DNA of 64,000 nt, taken from NCBI RefSeq assembly GCF_963924675.1, contig NC_089228.1, positions 94,766,894 to 94,830,893 on the forward strand. Reading direction: 5' to 3'. Source of the DNA: Phocoena phocoena (Eukaryota > Chordata > Mammalia > Artiodactyla > Phocoenidae). The notes beneath the pieces are model-generated. The model was not told where the DNA came from. It saw nothing but the letters and a program-made list of their open reading frames with translations, and searched no databases. Of the stretch, positions 44,451 through 56,288 are shown piece by piece. The first letter of the stretch is position 1, and the number at the start of each line of letters is the position of its first letter. The position numbers and the translations under genes were made by a program.

Positions 44451-46190
44451 AGGCCATAGAGAGGTGACTGTGACAGTGATGCTTGGAAGGGGTAGGGCTG
44501 CAGGCCACGAAGGAGGGTACTCCAGCAATGTGGGTGAGCAGTAATGAGGGCCCGAGCCAAGCCAGTGACAGTGGAGATAACAGAAGAGACATAGCAGAAA
44601 GATGGCCCAACAGGCTTGAGGGGTGGGGACACCATTGCCAAGAAGCCAGAGGTGGAAGCAGGGTGGAAGCGTCTGATCTTGGCGACCCCTGTCTGAGTCC
44701 CAGCAGACCGCTGCTCCCTCTATTTTAGAGGCAACGTATACCCGAAAGCTCTTTTCTGCATCTCCTCTTAGCACAGGCAGCATTAATATTTTTACCATTG
44801 AGTAAGTTAAAGGAAATCATTACAGAAATATGTATTTAGTAGCAATAGTCTAATTTCCAAAATCAAGATTCTGATTCAAAAGACATCACAAAAAACCATG
44901 ACAGGATTTCAAGACCTCAGATTCCCGGACCCCAGGAATAGCATATTCTAGACAGAAGGGCTTGTACGAGTCACTTGATTTCCTCCATTCTAATATTGCA
45001 TTCCCACAAGAAACATCACTTTATTTCTCTCCAATACGATGAGGCTAAAGGGACATTTTGTCCCTCCCAAGACCAGTGCAAAAACCTTATTAATATTAAA
45101 ACTTCTTCACTGTATAATTTTAAGTCAAAAAGCATTATATTATGATCCCAATTTTGCAACCACGGGTAATATATGCACTAGAAAATTCTGGAAGACAACA
45201 ATAAATATCTTAGAGTGATTATGACTGTTTTCCTTTTGTTCTCACTTATTTGTATAATATCTTGTAACTGTCTTCTACAATAAATATGCTTTGCTTTTGT
45301 AAGAAAAAGTCCACGAAGGTTCGTAAATGTTTGAGAATTCACACTGCTCAGATTCCAGGTAGGCACTTGGTACTTATTAACTCATTAGCTGAGTGAGGGA
45401 GTGAGAATAAATGAAGATGAATGAAGGTCAGAGGCACAGTCTCATGCAGGGTGTCCCTGATCATCTCCTGACCTTCTGACGGATGGATGGCTGCCGCCTC
45501 CTGTGCTTGCAAAGAAGTGAAGCCAGTACAACTCTAGGCTCGCCTTCTGTGGCTGCGGCTCCCTGAACCCGCCGACAGATCACTCACAGAAGAATAACGT
45601 CACAGAGGGGCGCGCCACAAGGGAAGTTGTTCGGCTTTTGTGAATCAAAAGCACAACTCGGAGGCCCCACCTCTAGTTAATTGCAAGGATAGAGGTGAGT
45701 GTCTCCCAGGTAAACAGCCTGTCAGCAGCTGTTTGAGACAACTCCCAGAAGACCAGACCCCTGCTAGCCAATTAGCAGCTGCTCCTCTGAGAAGACATTA
45801 TATTCCAGGGCCTAAGAAACCTGCTGGTATGTTTCAGTTAGCTTTGTTAGGGGTTATTATTCCACACTGAACAAGAGAGGATCAAATTGTAGGGGCCTAG
45901 TTTTAAAATGGAAGCTGTGCCTTCAGAGGAAGGGTAGAAAATCACACTGCAGCTGAGAAAACAGACTGATTGCAGTCAGTGTGGTATTTACTAATACTGT
46001 GTAGTTCGAATGTAGTTACTCTGCCATTGGTTGTATGAACGTGCTTTGATCAGAGCAAATAGATAATCTACTGAAAGTCTTCATTCATTCAGTATACATG
46101 CACAGAGCACCTGTTTATATGTTCCACTTTAGCAGCCAAGTGTCACAGCATTTACGATAAGAACTAATCTTTCCCACCTACATGGGAGTG
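44451..46190. other. No recognised feature
   Basis: About 1.7 kb. It includes an AscI-type ggcgcgcc at 45608-45615 in a slightly CpG-enriched patch (45540-45620) and an AT-rich stretch at 44800-45300. Short reading frames show no domain. Confidence 0.4.
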
Positions 46191-46191
46191 A

Positions 46192-46307
46192 TATGGGCGG
46201 TGGTGTGCTCAAGCTGGTTTGTACCAGCTCTTGAAAGCCCATTGTTAAATTTTCAGGATTTTTGCAAGCCAGTTGTTAAATACAACCATGATTTAAAAGT
46301 AAATTGT
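46192..46307 (+). repeat. Unnamed interspersed repeat (copy B), left part
   Basis: 'ggtggtgtgctcaagctggt', 'ttgtaccagctcttgaaagc', 'attgttaaattttcaggatt' and 'tttgcaagccagttgttaaa' match copy A at 27912-28020. The element is split here by a SINE and probably continues to about 46900 in AT-rich sequence. Family is not recognised. Confidence 0.5.
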
Positions 46308-46630
46308 GGGCTTCCCTGGTGGAGCAGTGGTTAAGAATCTGCCTGCCAATGCAGGGGTCACAGGTTCAAGCCCTGGTCTGGGAAGATCCCACATGCCGCG
46401 GAGTGACTAAGTCTGTGCGCCACAACTACTGAGCCTGCGCTCTAGAGCCCGCGAGCCACAGCTACTGAAGCCCACGCACCTAGAGCCCGTGCTCCGCAAC
46501 AAGAGAAGCCACTGCAATGAGAAGCCCGCGCACCGCAACGAAGAGTAGCTCCCGCTCGCCGAAACTAGAGAAAGCCTGTGCACAGCAACGAAGACCCAAC
46601 GCAGCCAAAAATAAATAAATAAATTTATTA
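46308..46630 (+). mobile_element. CHR-type SINE, long form
   Basis: Sense copy from 'gggcttccctggtggagcag' to the tail '(aaat)n' at 46608-46625. Imperfect flanking duplication: atttaaaagtaaattgt at 46291-46307 and a similar atttaaaaaatgtaaattgt at about 46630-46649. It splits copy B of the unnamed repeat. Confidence 0.95.
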
Positions 46631-46639
46631 TTTAAAAAA

Positions 46640-46900
46640 TGTAAATTGTATAAATTTACACTTAAATTATATTTAAAATAAAGGTAATAAATACTCAAAT
46701 TTTATATCTCTTCCTAATTATTTTACTACATTTTGCTATTATCTATGGTCTCAAGGTTATTTCCTACAATTGTGCTTATATCATGGAAATACTACATGAC
46801 TGTATGCTACTACACATCTCAGGTTGGTAGCGTGAAATAATGGAAGGAGCATTTACACCACAGAAATTGGCAAACACTACAAACCAGGGCTTGGTTTCTT
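46640..46900 (+). repeat. Unnamed interspersed repeat (copy B), probable right part
   Basis: AT-rich continuation ('aataaaggtaataaatactc', 'ctcttcctaattattttact', 'gtgcttatatcatggaaata'). Linking it to the left part rests on continuity across the SINE. The right boundary is a guess. Confidence 0.35.
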
Positions 46901-47289
46901 TTTTTTTGTTATTGCTTGTCCAGACTTAAGAAGGTGATGGAGAAAAAGTTAACGATGCAGATTAAACATAACAGTATGTCATATCTGTGGCTGCTCGATT
47001 GTGAATAACACCAAAAAATGAGGAAATACTCTTCTAGTGTTCAAAAACTGTGGTCTGATTCCGGGAAGATGCTACATACTGATGAATGAATGGGGCGCCT
47101 ACATGTCTTCATTTTTTTCTCTTGTCTTATTCAAAGGACATAACAGCATCCGCCAACATTCATGTTTAAGCCACTCTCATTTGTCAGTACTTTCAGTGAC
47201 TTTGCTGAACCGGATGGTAATCAAACATTTATTCATAGTCTGATTTTGTCAATTCATGGTCTGATCCCAACCGTAGACTGACAATGGAT
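46901..47289. other. Sequence upstream of the MULE remnant, unassigned
   Basis: It may be the 5' non-coding part of the MULE element or unrelated. No terminal inverted repeat partner was found by eye downstream of 48240. The short reading frame at 47037-47243 has no recognised domain. Confidence 0.3.
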
Positions 47290-48240
47290 GCAAGAGTCCA
47301 GCGGAAATCAACAAAAGCACTCTGCAAGTATCAATTGGCTATACGGAATTGACGATAAAGAGTATTGTGTATTTCATAATTATTTGTGAATTGTGTGCTA
47401 ACACAAAGAGAACAACTATGAATATCAACTTGATAGAAAATTTAGTGATAAGAAAACTTACCGGAAACGTGAGATAAGAGAGTGTAAAGCCAGACTGCAT
47501 TCTCCACTAGAAAATGACAGCATAGCATTTATAAATCCTTCGGGGAGCACCGTCATCCCTCCCACCCATCAAAACCAAAAGTTTACCAAACTATGGCAAA
47601 TATAAAAGGGGAGGCTAGTAATCGACAACAGTCCTCAATGATCGATTCTTTCGCTAGTTCTAGATAAAACAGCTGGTTCTGTCGTGACGTCTTTACCAAA
47701 TTTATCATGCAATATTAGAAGTTGAAGGCAAAAGAACAATCGAGCTTTTCCTATACACCCCCCAGAATGGTTACGTGATTACTGATAACGTTCTTGAAAA
47801 TGGTGACTTTTTTTTTTTTGCTATTTGAAGGTGGAGAACAGGATGTAGACAGAATTGTGGCATTTGGCACAGAATCTGCCTTAGATGATTGGGTGAAATA
47901 CAAGGTCTAGGTATGCAACATAACATTTAAATGTAGTCCAGACATGAGCTACCTGTTATATACATCACATATATTGATGAGAAATAGCAGCATCCCTTGT
48001 CTGTTTGTTTTACTTCCAGGGAAGTCTGAAGAAAGTCACTGCAGATTTTTTCATATCATAAAAGACTTAGATCCGACATTAGACCCTGAATCCTTCATGA
48101 TCGACTCTGAGAAAGCAAGTATCATCGTTTCCTCTAAGATATACAGGAATAAAACTACAGCCATGAATCTACACACATATTACATGTATGCAACTATGTT
48201 TTGTATTTTCATTTTCACAATAAAATCTTTTTAAAATTTG
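47290..48240 (+). pseudogene. Decayed MULE (Mutator-like) transposase with FLYWCH zinc finger
   Basis: In MULE DNA transposons with this architecture, an N-terminal FLYWCH zinc finger binds DNA and a DDE domain cuts and joins it. Frame 1, 47402-47602, reads to CKARLHS (47483-47503) and ends in PPTH, as in FLYWCH fingers. The codons expected to give Trp and Cys just before are CGG (47462) and CGT (47468), both Arg. Frame changes follow at about 47590, 47670 and the T-run at 47809-47819. From 47821 one frame runs to 48234, with IVAFGTES, then TAG at 47908 where the family has Trp. Next comes NITFK (47917-47931), where the family has an Asp-Gly before TFK. LLPGKSEES and MIDSEKAS follow, the second keeping the second catalytic Asp (48103). 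Homology fades after about 48135, so the Glu-bearing C-terminal part is missing. An AATAAA lies near 48219. It is inactive. It could be a transposon relic or a decayed copy of a MULE-derived host gene. Confidence 0.75.
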
Positions 48241-48585
48241 TTATTAATTTTTCATATTTCATTATGTTTTTTTAATGTCCTTTTATTTTATTAGTGTTAT
48301 TCTATCTTTTACAGCAAAATAGTCTTACAGGGCACAATTCATTGTGCGGTGAAACTGCTTGCAGCAAAGATTCTTATAGTAAAAATACCGAGAACCAAAC
48401 AAATGAGCTGTGCCGTCCTCAGAGTTCAGAGGCTGCTGTCCCTACCAGACAAGGGACATAGGATGTGTTTCCAATGGACCAATGAACCAGCCCGGCAGTC
48501 CGGCATTGTGTGGGTTAAACAAGCTTTTGTGGGCTAGCCTAGGAATCTAACTACCATTTTTAACAGTTTTGGGGGGCATTTAAAA
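48241..48585. other. No recognised feature
   Basis: AT-rich on the left, then unique sequence. A 62-codon frame at 48349-48537 has no domain. Confidence 0.4.
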
Positions 48586-48595
48586 AATAAACCAT

Positions 48596-48821
48596 GTGGG
48601 CTTCCCTGGTGGCACAGTGGTTGAGAGTCTGCCTGCTGATGCAGAGGACACGGGTTCGTGCCCCGGTCTGGGAAGATCCCACATGCCGCGGAGCGGCTGG
48701 GCCCGTGAGCCATGGCCGCTGAGCCTGCGCGTCCGGAGCCTGTGCTCCGCAACGGGAGAGGCCACAGCAGTGAGAGGCCCGTGTACCGCAAAAAAAAAAA
48801 AAAAAATTAAATCAATCAATC
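48596..48821 (+). mobile_element. CHR-type SINE, short form, near-intact
   Basis: Sense copy ending in an A-run and (ATCA)n-like tail 'aaatcaatcaatcaat'. Duplicated target aataaaccat is at about 48586-48595 and 48822-48831. Its central part is identical over 109 bases to the copy at 14778-14986. Confidence 0.97.
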
Positions 48822-48831
48822 AATAAACCAT

Positions 48832-50080
48832 ATGGGCAAGATTGCCTGTTCTACCAAGAAAACAAAAACAAAAAACGAACAAACAGGAAAACGAACACAC
48901 ACATGCTACCCCATCCAATTAGCCAGCCCCCAAATACGCCATCATGGATATTACTTGACTTTGAGTGGTTTGAATCCTATTGCCCCAAAATGTATACCTT
49001 CCACTTCTCTATGTGCTAGAGCCTGCATTGACCTAATTAAATAGCAGCACAGCAAAAGTAAATCAATTTGCATTCAATGCAGCATGATTTGTGGGAATTA
49101 TTTCTCCCACTGAATTCACCACACCAGTTAATAAAAACACATTCAGGGCTCTGCCGGTGTTTGAGGCAGGAGCTCTGCAGGGGACTCACACGTGCCCCAT
49201 CTGGCATGGGGAGTGACACCTTCTCCCCATGTGCAGTCTCTGTCTCCATACTTCACTTCCTCCTTTGGTCCTGTGCTGCTTCCGGGCTCATTCAGCGAAG
49301 TGTGTCCAGGTTGTGGAGAGCAGGACCCCTGCTGGAGCGGCCCTCAAGCAGAGGACAGGTTGGCTTTAATTATTTGTGTTAATTTCTGAAAGCAACAGAG
49401 ATGTCTGCCGAATGACAGAGCATGTAAAAGGCTGAGCCCATAATTAATCTTTGCAGAGCATCAGATTCTTGGCAAGCTTGGTGAGCTGCTGCTCGCCCTA
49501 CACGTCATCATGGCCCTCTCCAGCCCCTCCACACATCAAGTAAATGTATGTGAACCCGAGGTGGGGCAAACAAGCATAGTGTCCATAGCTCAGATCTGTG
49601 AGATCCTGAGCATGAGGACAGAAAGCCCCGGGGTCCCCTGAACAGGTGCGGCAACAGCAGGAAGGATGCTAACTGAACAGGAAACGGTTCTATCTTTTTA
49701 ATTGTGTGGCAGAGCCCTTCCCAGCCTGACCAGCAGTGCAGCTGCCTAGAGACAGTAGTTTTGCTTTAGCAAAATGGACTCTTTTTGCTTCCTGCCATTT
49801 GTTTCTTTGTGTGTAGTCCTGTGTGAAAGGTCTACACTCGCTTCCTGAACTCTGTTTTCCTCCCAAACTCTGGAGACCAGAGAGCTGACAGGAAAGAGAA
49901 CATCTTCTCAGATGGTCACCAAACCCCCAGGAATGTAGGTAAAGAAGGCTGCATTTTGTGGTAGAAAAGGAAAGATGCCTCCCTCCCCACCCCAAAAGTG
50001 TGGATGTGCCCACATTCCTGCTGTAGGGAATGGATTGGTTCCCACCTGCAAGGGTGATTTAAAGGGAGTAGGGGTGAATT
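48832..50080. other. Unique stretch; possible conserved block at 49030-49140
   Basis: The part at 49030-49140 reads 'gacctaattaaatagcagca', '...aatcaatttgcattcaatgc' and 'gggaattatttctcccactg', with homeodomain and octamer-like words and no repeat match. Elsewhere no element is recognised. Regulatory role is inference. Confidence 0.3.
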
Positions 50081-50095
50081 AAAGGGGATTGGGGG

Positions 50096-50395
50096 ACTTC
50101 CCTGGTGGTCCAGTGGTTAAGAATCTGCCTTCCAATGCAGGGGACGCGGGTTTGATCCCTGGTCAGGAAACTAAGATCCCACGTGCCGTGGGGCAACTAA
50201 GCCCACGTGCTGCAACTACTGAGCCCACACCTCACAACTACTGAGCCCTCACTCCACACTGAGCCCACACGTTCTTGAGCCTGCATGCCACAACTAGAGA
50301 GAAGCCCACATGCTACAACAAATATCCCGTATGCCACAACTAAGACCCAACGCAGCCAAATAAATAAACATTTAAAAAATTATAATAATAAAAAT
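50096..50395 (+). mobile_element. CHR-related SINE, divergent older form
   Basis: 'acttccctggtggtccagtg', 'gttaagaatctgccttccaa', '...ggtcaggaaactaagatccc' and 'acccaacgcagccaaataaa' resemble a long-form relative with a different middle. Perfect 15-bp duplication, aaaggggattggggg, is at 50081-50095 and 50396-50410, despite the internal divergence. Confidence 0.93.
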
Positions 50396-50410
50396 AAAGG
50401 GGATTGGGGG

Positions 50411-51955
50411 GGCGGGACTCAAGTTCCCAAGCCTGATGCTTCACACTGGACAGTCTATCAGATTCGTGTGTTTCCTGACACCTTTGGTCAAAAATAATCA
50501 CCTGCCTTCTGTTAGCAGCAGACAGATCAATGTGACCTCCCTTGAATCCGACGGCTCCCCAGGAAAGCCATCTCCAGCCTGGCCTCAACAGGTCCTTAAA
50601 GTGTTTCTCTGATTGGTTCATTTGAGCTCCCCTCATTTCACCCGGCCTGCCTGCTTCTGTTTGGGAATCCAGCTGTCTCTCCATCCTTTTCCATGCTCAG
50701 CAATCTAGCCACGATGCCGGCAGGCAAGAGAGAAAGAACAAGGGGCCTTCCAGTAGAACCTGTCTTGCAGTTTAATAAGAATCCCTCTCCCTTGCATGTG
50801 CGTAGGTAAGTACGTAATCTGAACAGAGACAAGGATGGAGACAGCTTCCTGCTCCCTGGTCTAGCACTGGGGCCAATCCCAAGCCCCACCAGGGCCAGGT
50901 GGGGAATCAGGGTAGAGCAGTCTACACTGGGCATGCCTGGGAGAAGACTTGGTTGGAGAGAGACCCCAAAGTCTGCTCTGTTCCCCTCTGTCTATCTAGA
51001 AGGCACAACGCAGCATTGGGCTGATACTGGAGGTTGGGGAAAGGGTGGGAAGGTGCAAGGGAGACGCTCAAAAGAGAAAACTCGCTGACCCATGTCAGCC
51101 TAACCAACTGCTACACATCCTGCAAAGCTCAGTTCACAACGTCCTCCTTATCACAGATTTCCCTGCCCCCATCCACCTGGCCTCTCTCACAGGTTCCTGG
51201 CTCCATTCTATGTTCCTACGACAGAAATGGTCATGGCTTCCCCGGCCTGTGATACAAAATAATTACCAAAAATACCTGAGTTTTACTAGCTTGTTAACCT
51301 GCTGACCCAAGCCTTAAGTTCATCCTCAAAGTATCCCCCAGTTATTTCCGTGGGCCTCCAAGGACTGCAGTAAAGGCACTCAGTAAGCCCTCCGGGTAAA
51401 CTTGGGCCATGGTCTTCACCTAGAGATATGATACCCCAAGTCCCCTCAAGGAAGACACCCCCATCTGCCCAGCAGACGCCCTGGTGGAAGGTCTTTCCTT
51501 CCTGGTCCCTCTGCCTCTCTGGGCTTCTCTGGTCTGTGGAGCAGCACAGGGAAATGGCTCTCCTTCAGCTCTGTGCCTTATTTCATCACCTGGGCCTTGA
51601 AACACTCTGTGTGTACCCCGACTCTGAAGAGGCCCCCTTCACCTTCTGTTGTTCTCCCCTTTCTGTTGATCCAGCCTCTCAGACCAGGCCGGAGAAGGGC
51701 GCCATGCTGCCCCTCCAGGTTCCTGTCTTTTTCTTGATTATCCTGGGACCCAAGCATAAACCTTTCCTCCCCCTCCTTTAAGAAAACAAAACAAAAACAG
51801 GAAGGTAACCAGGCTTATGAACCCATGCAAGTTAATAACGTGGGCAGGGCAAGTAACTGGCCACATTCACACGATGTCTGCTCAGACTGAACTGGGGACA
51901 CCAGAGACACACACTTGAGCACAAGTGGTAAGGACTCTAGTATAACATCTGTCAC
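50411..51955. other. No recognised feature
   Basis: About 1.5 kb. Reading frames of 60-117 codons on both strands are not supported by any domain. L2-like wording near 51120-51240 is too weak to call. Confidence 0.4.
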
Positions 51956-52050
51956 ATTTGTTGTGATTCCATCGCCACAGCCAGCCTCCTAGCTCCTTGA
52001 GGGCAGTGACCACAGACCATTCATCTTTGTGTTCACACCCGCATCCTGGC
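51956..52050 (+). mobile_element. L2 3' fragment
   Basis: 'gcctcctagctccttgaggg', 'cagtgaccacagaccattca', 'tctttgtgttcacacccgca' and 'tcctggcactcag' are the sense L2 3' wording. Confidence 0.7.
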
Positions 52051-52784
52051 ACTCAGTGAAAAACCATCACAACAACCGGCATTTATTGGGCACTTACAGT
52101 GGATGGACGCGCGCAGGCTAGGACTTGTCCAACGTGCCCAAGTTCCTAAATAAAAGTTGTTTGCATTAAAAGCTGAGAAAGATGAGTGATTAACCTTTAA
52201 CCCCTTTCTCTACTCCCCCTGTTAATTACCAAACCTCCCACAAGACCAAGACAGTGTACACAAAGGTCCGGGGCATGACACAAAGACAGTAACTTCTCTG
52301 GGTAGAGTGTAGTGAGCAAGGAACCTTTCTTCTTCCTTGACTGGGTTCAAAATACATCTTTCATGTGATAAATCTCCCTAAAAGCAGCCCACCCATGATC
52401 TGAGTTTCCTCTCCAAACCCTAAAGATTGGGAATGAGACATATAGAAATTATTCATCGCAAGCCTGACCACGCGGTACAGAATTTGAAAGGTGAGATATT
52501 TGAGCCTGGGCTTTAAAGTTTAGCCATTTCTACCCTCTGAGGATGATAGAATCTATGGAGTTTTACGACATATTTGCTTAAAATACCTGCCAGAATCCCA
52601 TCTTGGCATTCTCGATTTGGTGTTTGATCTTGGTGATACTTCTTCCATCGACTACACCTACCACTATTACCATTAGTAAAAGGACAGTAACTTCTCTGCT
52701 CTTCTGGAGCCATAAAACCTTCTGGTTAGACATGTCAGATCATTCAGCCCAGTCACCCTCTGACGCCTCGGTCTGCCAGCCCAG
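52051..52784. other. No recognised feature
   Basis: Unique-looking sequence, possibly with a MIR remnant at 52078-52100 ('ggcatttattgggcacttac'). No gene is seen. Confidence 0.4.
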
Positions 52785-52950
52785 TGATGCTCGAAGAGTC
52801 TGCAGAAGCTGTACCCGACTCGCCAGGGAGCTTATTCTAAAACAAGAGGTTCCTGGGAACCCCCCTCCTGGATATTCTGATTCAATCTGTTTGGGAAAGG
52901 TCTCAGGAAAATGAGTCTTTAAAAACATCCCAGTTTGAGAATCATTACAA
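52785..52950 (+). mobile_element. MER5A-type hAT MITE
   Basis: 'cgccagggagcttattctaa', '...ggttcctgggaacccccctc', 'ctggatattctgattcaatc', 'tgtttgggaaaggtctcagg', 'aaaatgagtctttaaaaaca' and 'cagtttgagaatcatt' follow the MER5A family order up to the right terminus. Confidence 0.68.
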
Positions 52951-53339
52951 CTGATGACATCTCCTGACAGAAGTTCCTCCTGGCTGTGATTAAGTGCCTC
53001 AGATGATGGTGAAAAGTCATCCAAGATGACTTCAGACAATTCTGAGATTTTTGTCGAGTCAGAATAATTTCCCTGTACCTTCTACCAATTGATATGTTCT
53101 TTGGAAATACATTGAAATAGTCCAATCTTTCTTCTACAGGACAGCTCCTCAAATACTAAAGCTAAGTATGAGTGACTCCCTGGAGACTATCTCCCCCAGA
53201 TTACAATGCACTAGTTGTGCTAACAGCTCTTCCTATAACCATCATTTTTTGGGTACAATTCTTCTATATTGAAGGCCCTAAAAGGCCAAAACCATGTGTT
53301 ATTAATCTTTGATCACAGTACCCAGTCCTAAGATATACT
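52951..53339. other. No recognised feature
   Basis: Unique-looking sequence. No repeat or gene is recognised. Confidence 0.4.
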
Positions 53340-53545
53340 TGATACTCATTCATTTATTCAACTACTGTTTATAGAACAGCTACTAAGTGCCAGGCATTGT
53401 TCTAGGCTCAAGGATACAGCTGTGAACCAAATGAAGTCCTGGATCTCATGAAGCTTACCTTCTAGTCAAGGAAAAAGACAAAGGGCAAATAAATAAGTGG
53501 AGATCCATAAAATGGGATAAGTGCTAAGAAGAGAAATTAGGCAAG
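53340..53545 (-). mobile_element. Mammalian-wide LINE/SINE remnant (L2-like)
   Basis: 'ttcatttattcaactactgt', 'taagtgccaggcattgttct', 'aggctcaaggatacagctgt', 'gatctcatgaagcttacctt' and 'aaataaataagtggagatcc' form a very common mammalian dispersed-repeat order. I am unsure of the exact family. Confidence 0.6.
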
Positions 53546-54589
53546 TCAAGGAGATGAGATAAGGAGTGGAGGGTACATTTCATAAAAATGTGTTAATTTG
53601 AAATCCAAACAGACCTTTATCCTGTTCCACATGTACAAAATGCACCAGATGAGTATCTGTGAACACGTTATCATTACTCTTCTATCCTCAGGGAAGCCAC
53701 TGGTAGAGAGAATAATCCATGTTTCAGCCAATAGAGGGCAGTTGAGTGCAAGACATATTTCTGGGAGCTGAGCTCAATAGGAAAAACTTCTCAAGAGTTT
53801 TTTATTATTAAATTGTCACCAGGCCATAAAAATACTTCTACTGTATTGAGAATTTTCTTTCCTTTCTTGTGCAGAACCAGTAGTCCAGCCTAATAGGAAG
53901 AAAAAATTATTTCTTTTCCAGGATTTTTCTGAGGTTGAGTTCACGAGCTACACACACAGAAATGAGTTCACTTACTTCTCACAGCCTAAAGAGATTTTTA
54001 TCTGCAATGTTTGCTTGACTGCCCCCTCACTTAATTAACCAGAATTTGATTCATGAAGTAGTCAGCTGTTTTGACACAATGTAGGTCCCAACATAGTAGT
54101 CATTGAAAGAAAGGGGACTAGGAAAAATGGTTGGATCTTTAGAGGAAGGAATCAGAGAAAAACAAATTACGTTCCTTATTACCCCCAACCTACAGCGTGA
54201 CCCCACTGATGAAATATCCTGGAATTCAGAGTGGGTACCTAATCTCATCTGACTCAGTAAGCATTAACAAGATTTCGATAAAATTCAGGACCCACAAAAT
54301 CACCACCCGTGAAAGTGGGTCACACCTCCATCTGCCCCCATGATGTCCAGCACACACAGGAAAAACCCAAAACATATTTTTACTGCAAGGCAGGGGGTGG
54401 GCATCTCATAAACATTCTCTTAACTGATGTGCCCTTTTCCCGGAGACTGGATTAACGGCTCAACGACTTGGCCTCTACAGTCACCTCCCAGAGAGTCATT
54501 TATGTTGCCTGCTGGCTTTGCCTGACAGCAGGTGCAAGGTAGAAAAACCATGCATCCAAGCGTTAAAGCACAATAACTTTAATAATCCC
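53546..54589. other. No recognised feature
   Basis: About 1 kb of AT-rich unique sequence. No reading frame above 65 codons carries a motif. Confidence 0.4.
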
Positions 54590-54730
54590 TATCATTTATT
54601 GAGCACTTTCTATGTACTATGCTCTATTGTTCACATATTACACTATTCACCACCTCATTCAACCATATAATGATGTGGACATGGTACGCATTTTACTATG
54701 ATGGAGGCTCAGAAAGCTCCAGGAAGAGGG
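54590..54730 (-). mobile_element. MIR fragment
   Basis: 'tatcatttattgagcacttt', 'ctatgtactatgctctattg', '...ttttactatgatggaggctc' and 'agaaagctcc' are reversed MIR wording. Confidence 0.65.
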
Positions 54731-56285
54731 TGGGATTTCAGGCCATCCATAAACAGCTCTAAAATCTAAACTGAAATCACTATCTAATTTTTGTTTAATG
54801 GAATTTGGGGGGCAAAACTTTTTTGAGTTGTATAGCTTCTGTAGAAAATGAGGGACCTTATAACCTGGAGAGACTCGTGGTTCAGAGCAATGGACTGACC
54901 CAGAAATCTGCAGAAGATGAGAAAAAAATAAGTAAACTTTTATTTTCTTTTTCACACTTTTTAAGTTCATCTACGTAGGGCACCCATTAGTAAAATCAGA
55001 CTTCATAAAAGAAACTGGCAATCCATGTCATGGTGGTGGGTTTCATTTCAGTCTTTTCCTTTCTGAACATAAAACATCTGTTTTTGATCTGTGTTTGTTC
55101 ACAAGACCTTCTGTTTCTCTGACGGAGCAGGAAAATGTCATCAAAAAGCCACTGGAAAATGTGCACAGTCAGTGACCTAGGAGGTATGTATTCACATCAC
55201 AGAGCACTGAAACAGCATCAGCGGTGCATCAGCGGTGTCCCATCTTATCTTCCCAACGTCCTGCATCCCTGTTCGGTTGCCTATACACATTTGAGAAGGC
55301 TATTTTGGGAGAGTCACAGTAGACAGAAGCTTCTTCAGCCCCCAGGGAAATCTCCAGTTCAACTGGAGGGTGTATCCAGGAGACACTGGAACACCCGCAT
55401 CTGGCTCAGTGGCGCCCCCTGTGGAGGATAGGAGAAGGACCGGCCGACTGCCCTGGCTTCCTTAAAAGACATCCTTAGCAGGTGGTGGTGCAGAATCTCT
55501 TCCCCAGAAAACCTTTTGATGTGCCGCCCCCTTCAAAGCCTTGTTAACAGAAAGCAGACGTGTCCACTTACAGTAATAGTATCACGCCTCTCTGTCTTAT
55601 GAAACCCTGCACTTTAACCAACACTGTCACACCCATTACCACCTCATTTAATTTAAACAAACGGACCAGTTTAGCAAAAGCAAAAAAAAATTCTCTTCTC
55701 AAAATAACTGTTAAATAAGCCAGCTTAGTCTCCACTGTTCATCACACCCACGTAATTAGCGACACCTCCGCTACCAGTCTCTTGGGGTCCTCAGGCTTCC
55801 TCAGGGAGAAAGTGAATCTTAACGAAAACCAACCTGGAGAACAGGCATTAGTGTCACTGGCATTGAGGTGACTCAGAGTCCTGGTGGGTAAATGTGTTTA
55901 TCTGGGTCACTCAGACTTGACTGAGCGCTCCTGGGAGGGTCTATCTTCAGTAAGTACCAGCTGTGGTGCAGAGCATGGAATTTGCCTTCATTCCTTGAAA
56001 GAAAAAACCTCATTACACAGTCTACGGAGAGACATAGTTCCGAAGATTTGATAAAGAGGGGGTTCCGATGTCTGCGTGCAGTGAAACTCACCCAAATCCC
56101 AATGGGCACCGTCTGACCCCTGTGCCCTGTGGGCCACCAGCTGCTCCTACGCCCACCACCCCTCGTCATGCAGGGTCTCCCAGCCTCTGGACTCTTGGGT
56201 CCTTCCCTCCAGCTCTTTTTGCATCTTACCCCTTCTTTTCAGGGCCTTGTACTTTCTCCTGCCTTCTCCAAACTTGTCTCCTCAC
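54731..56285. other. No recognised feature
   Basis: About 1.55 kb, unique-looking. A 98-codon plus frame at 55135-55431 and a 98-codon minus frame at 55873-56169 have no recognised domain. Confidence 0.4.
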
Positions 56286-56288
56286 ACA

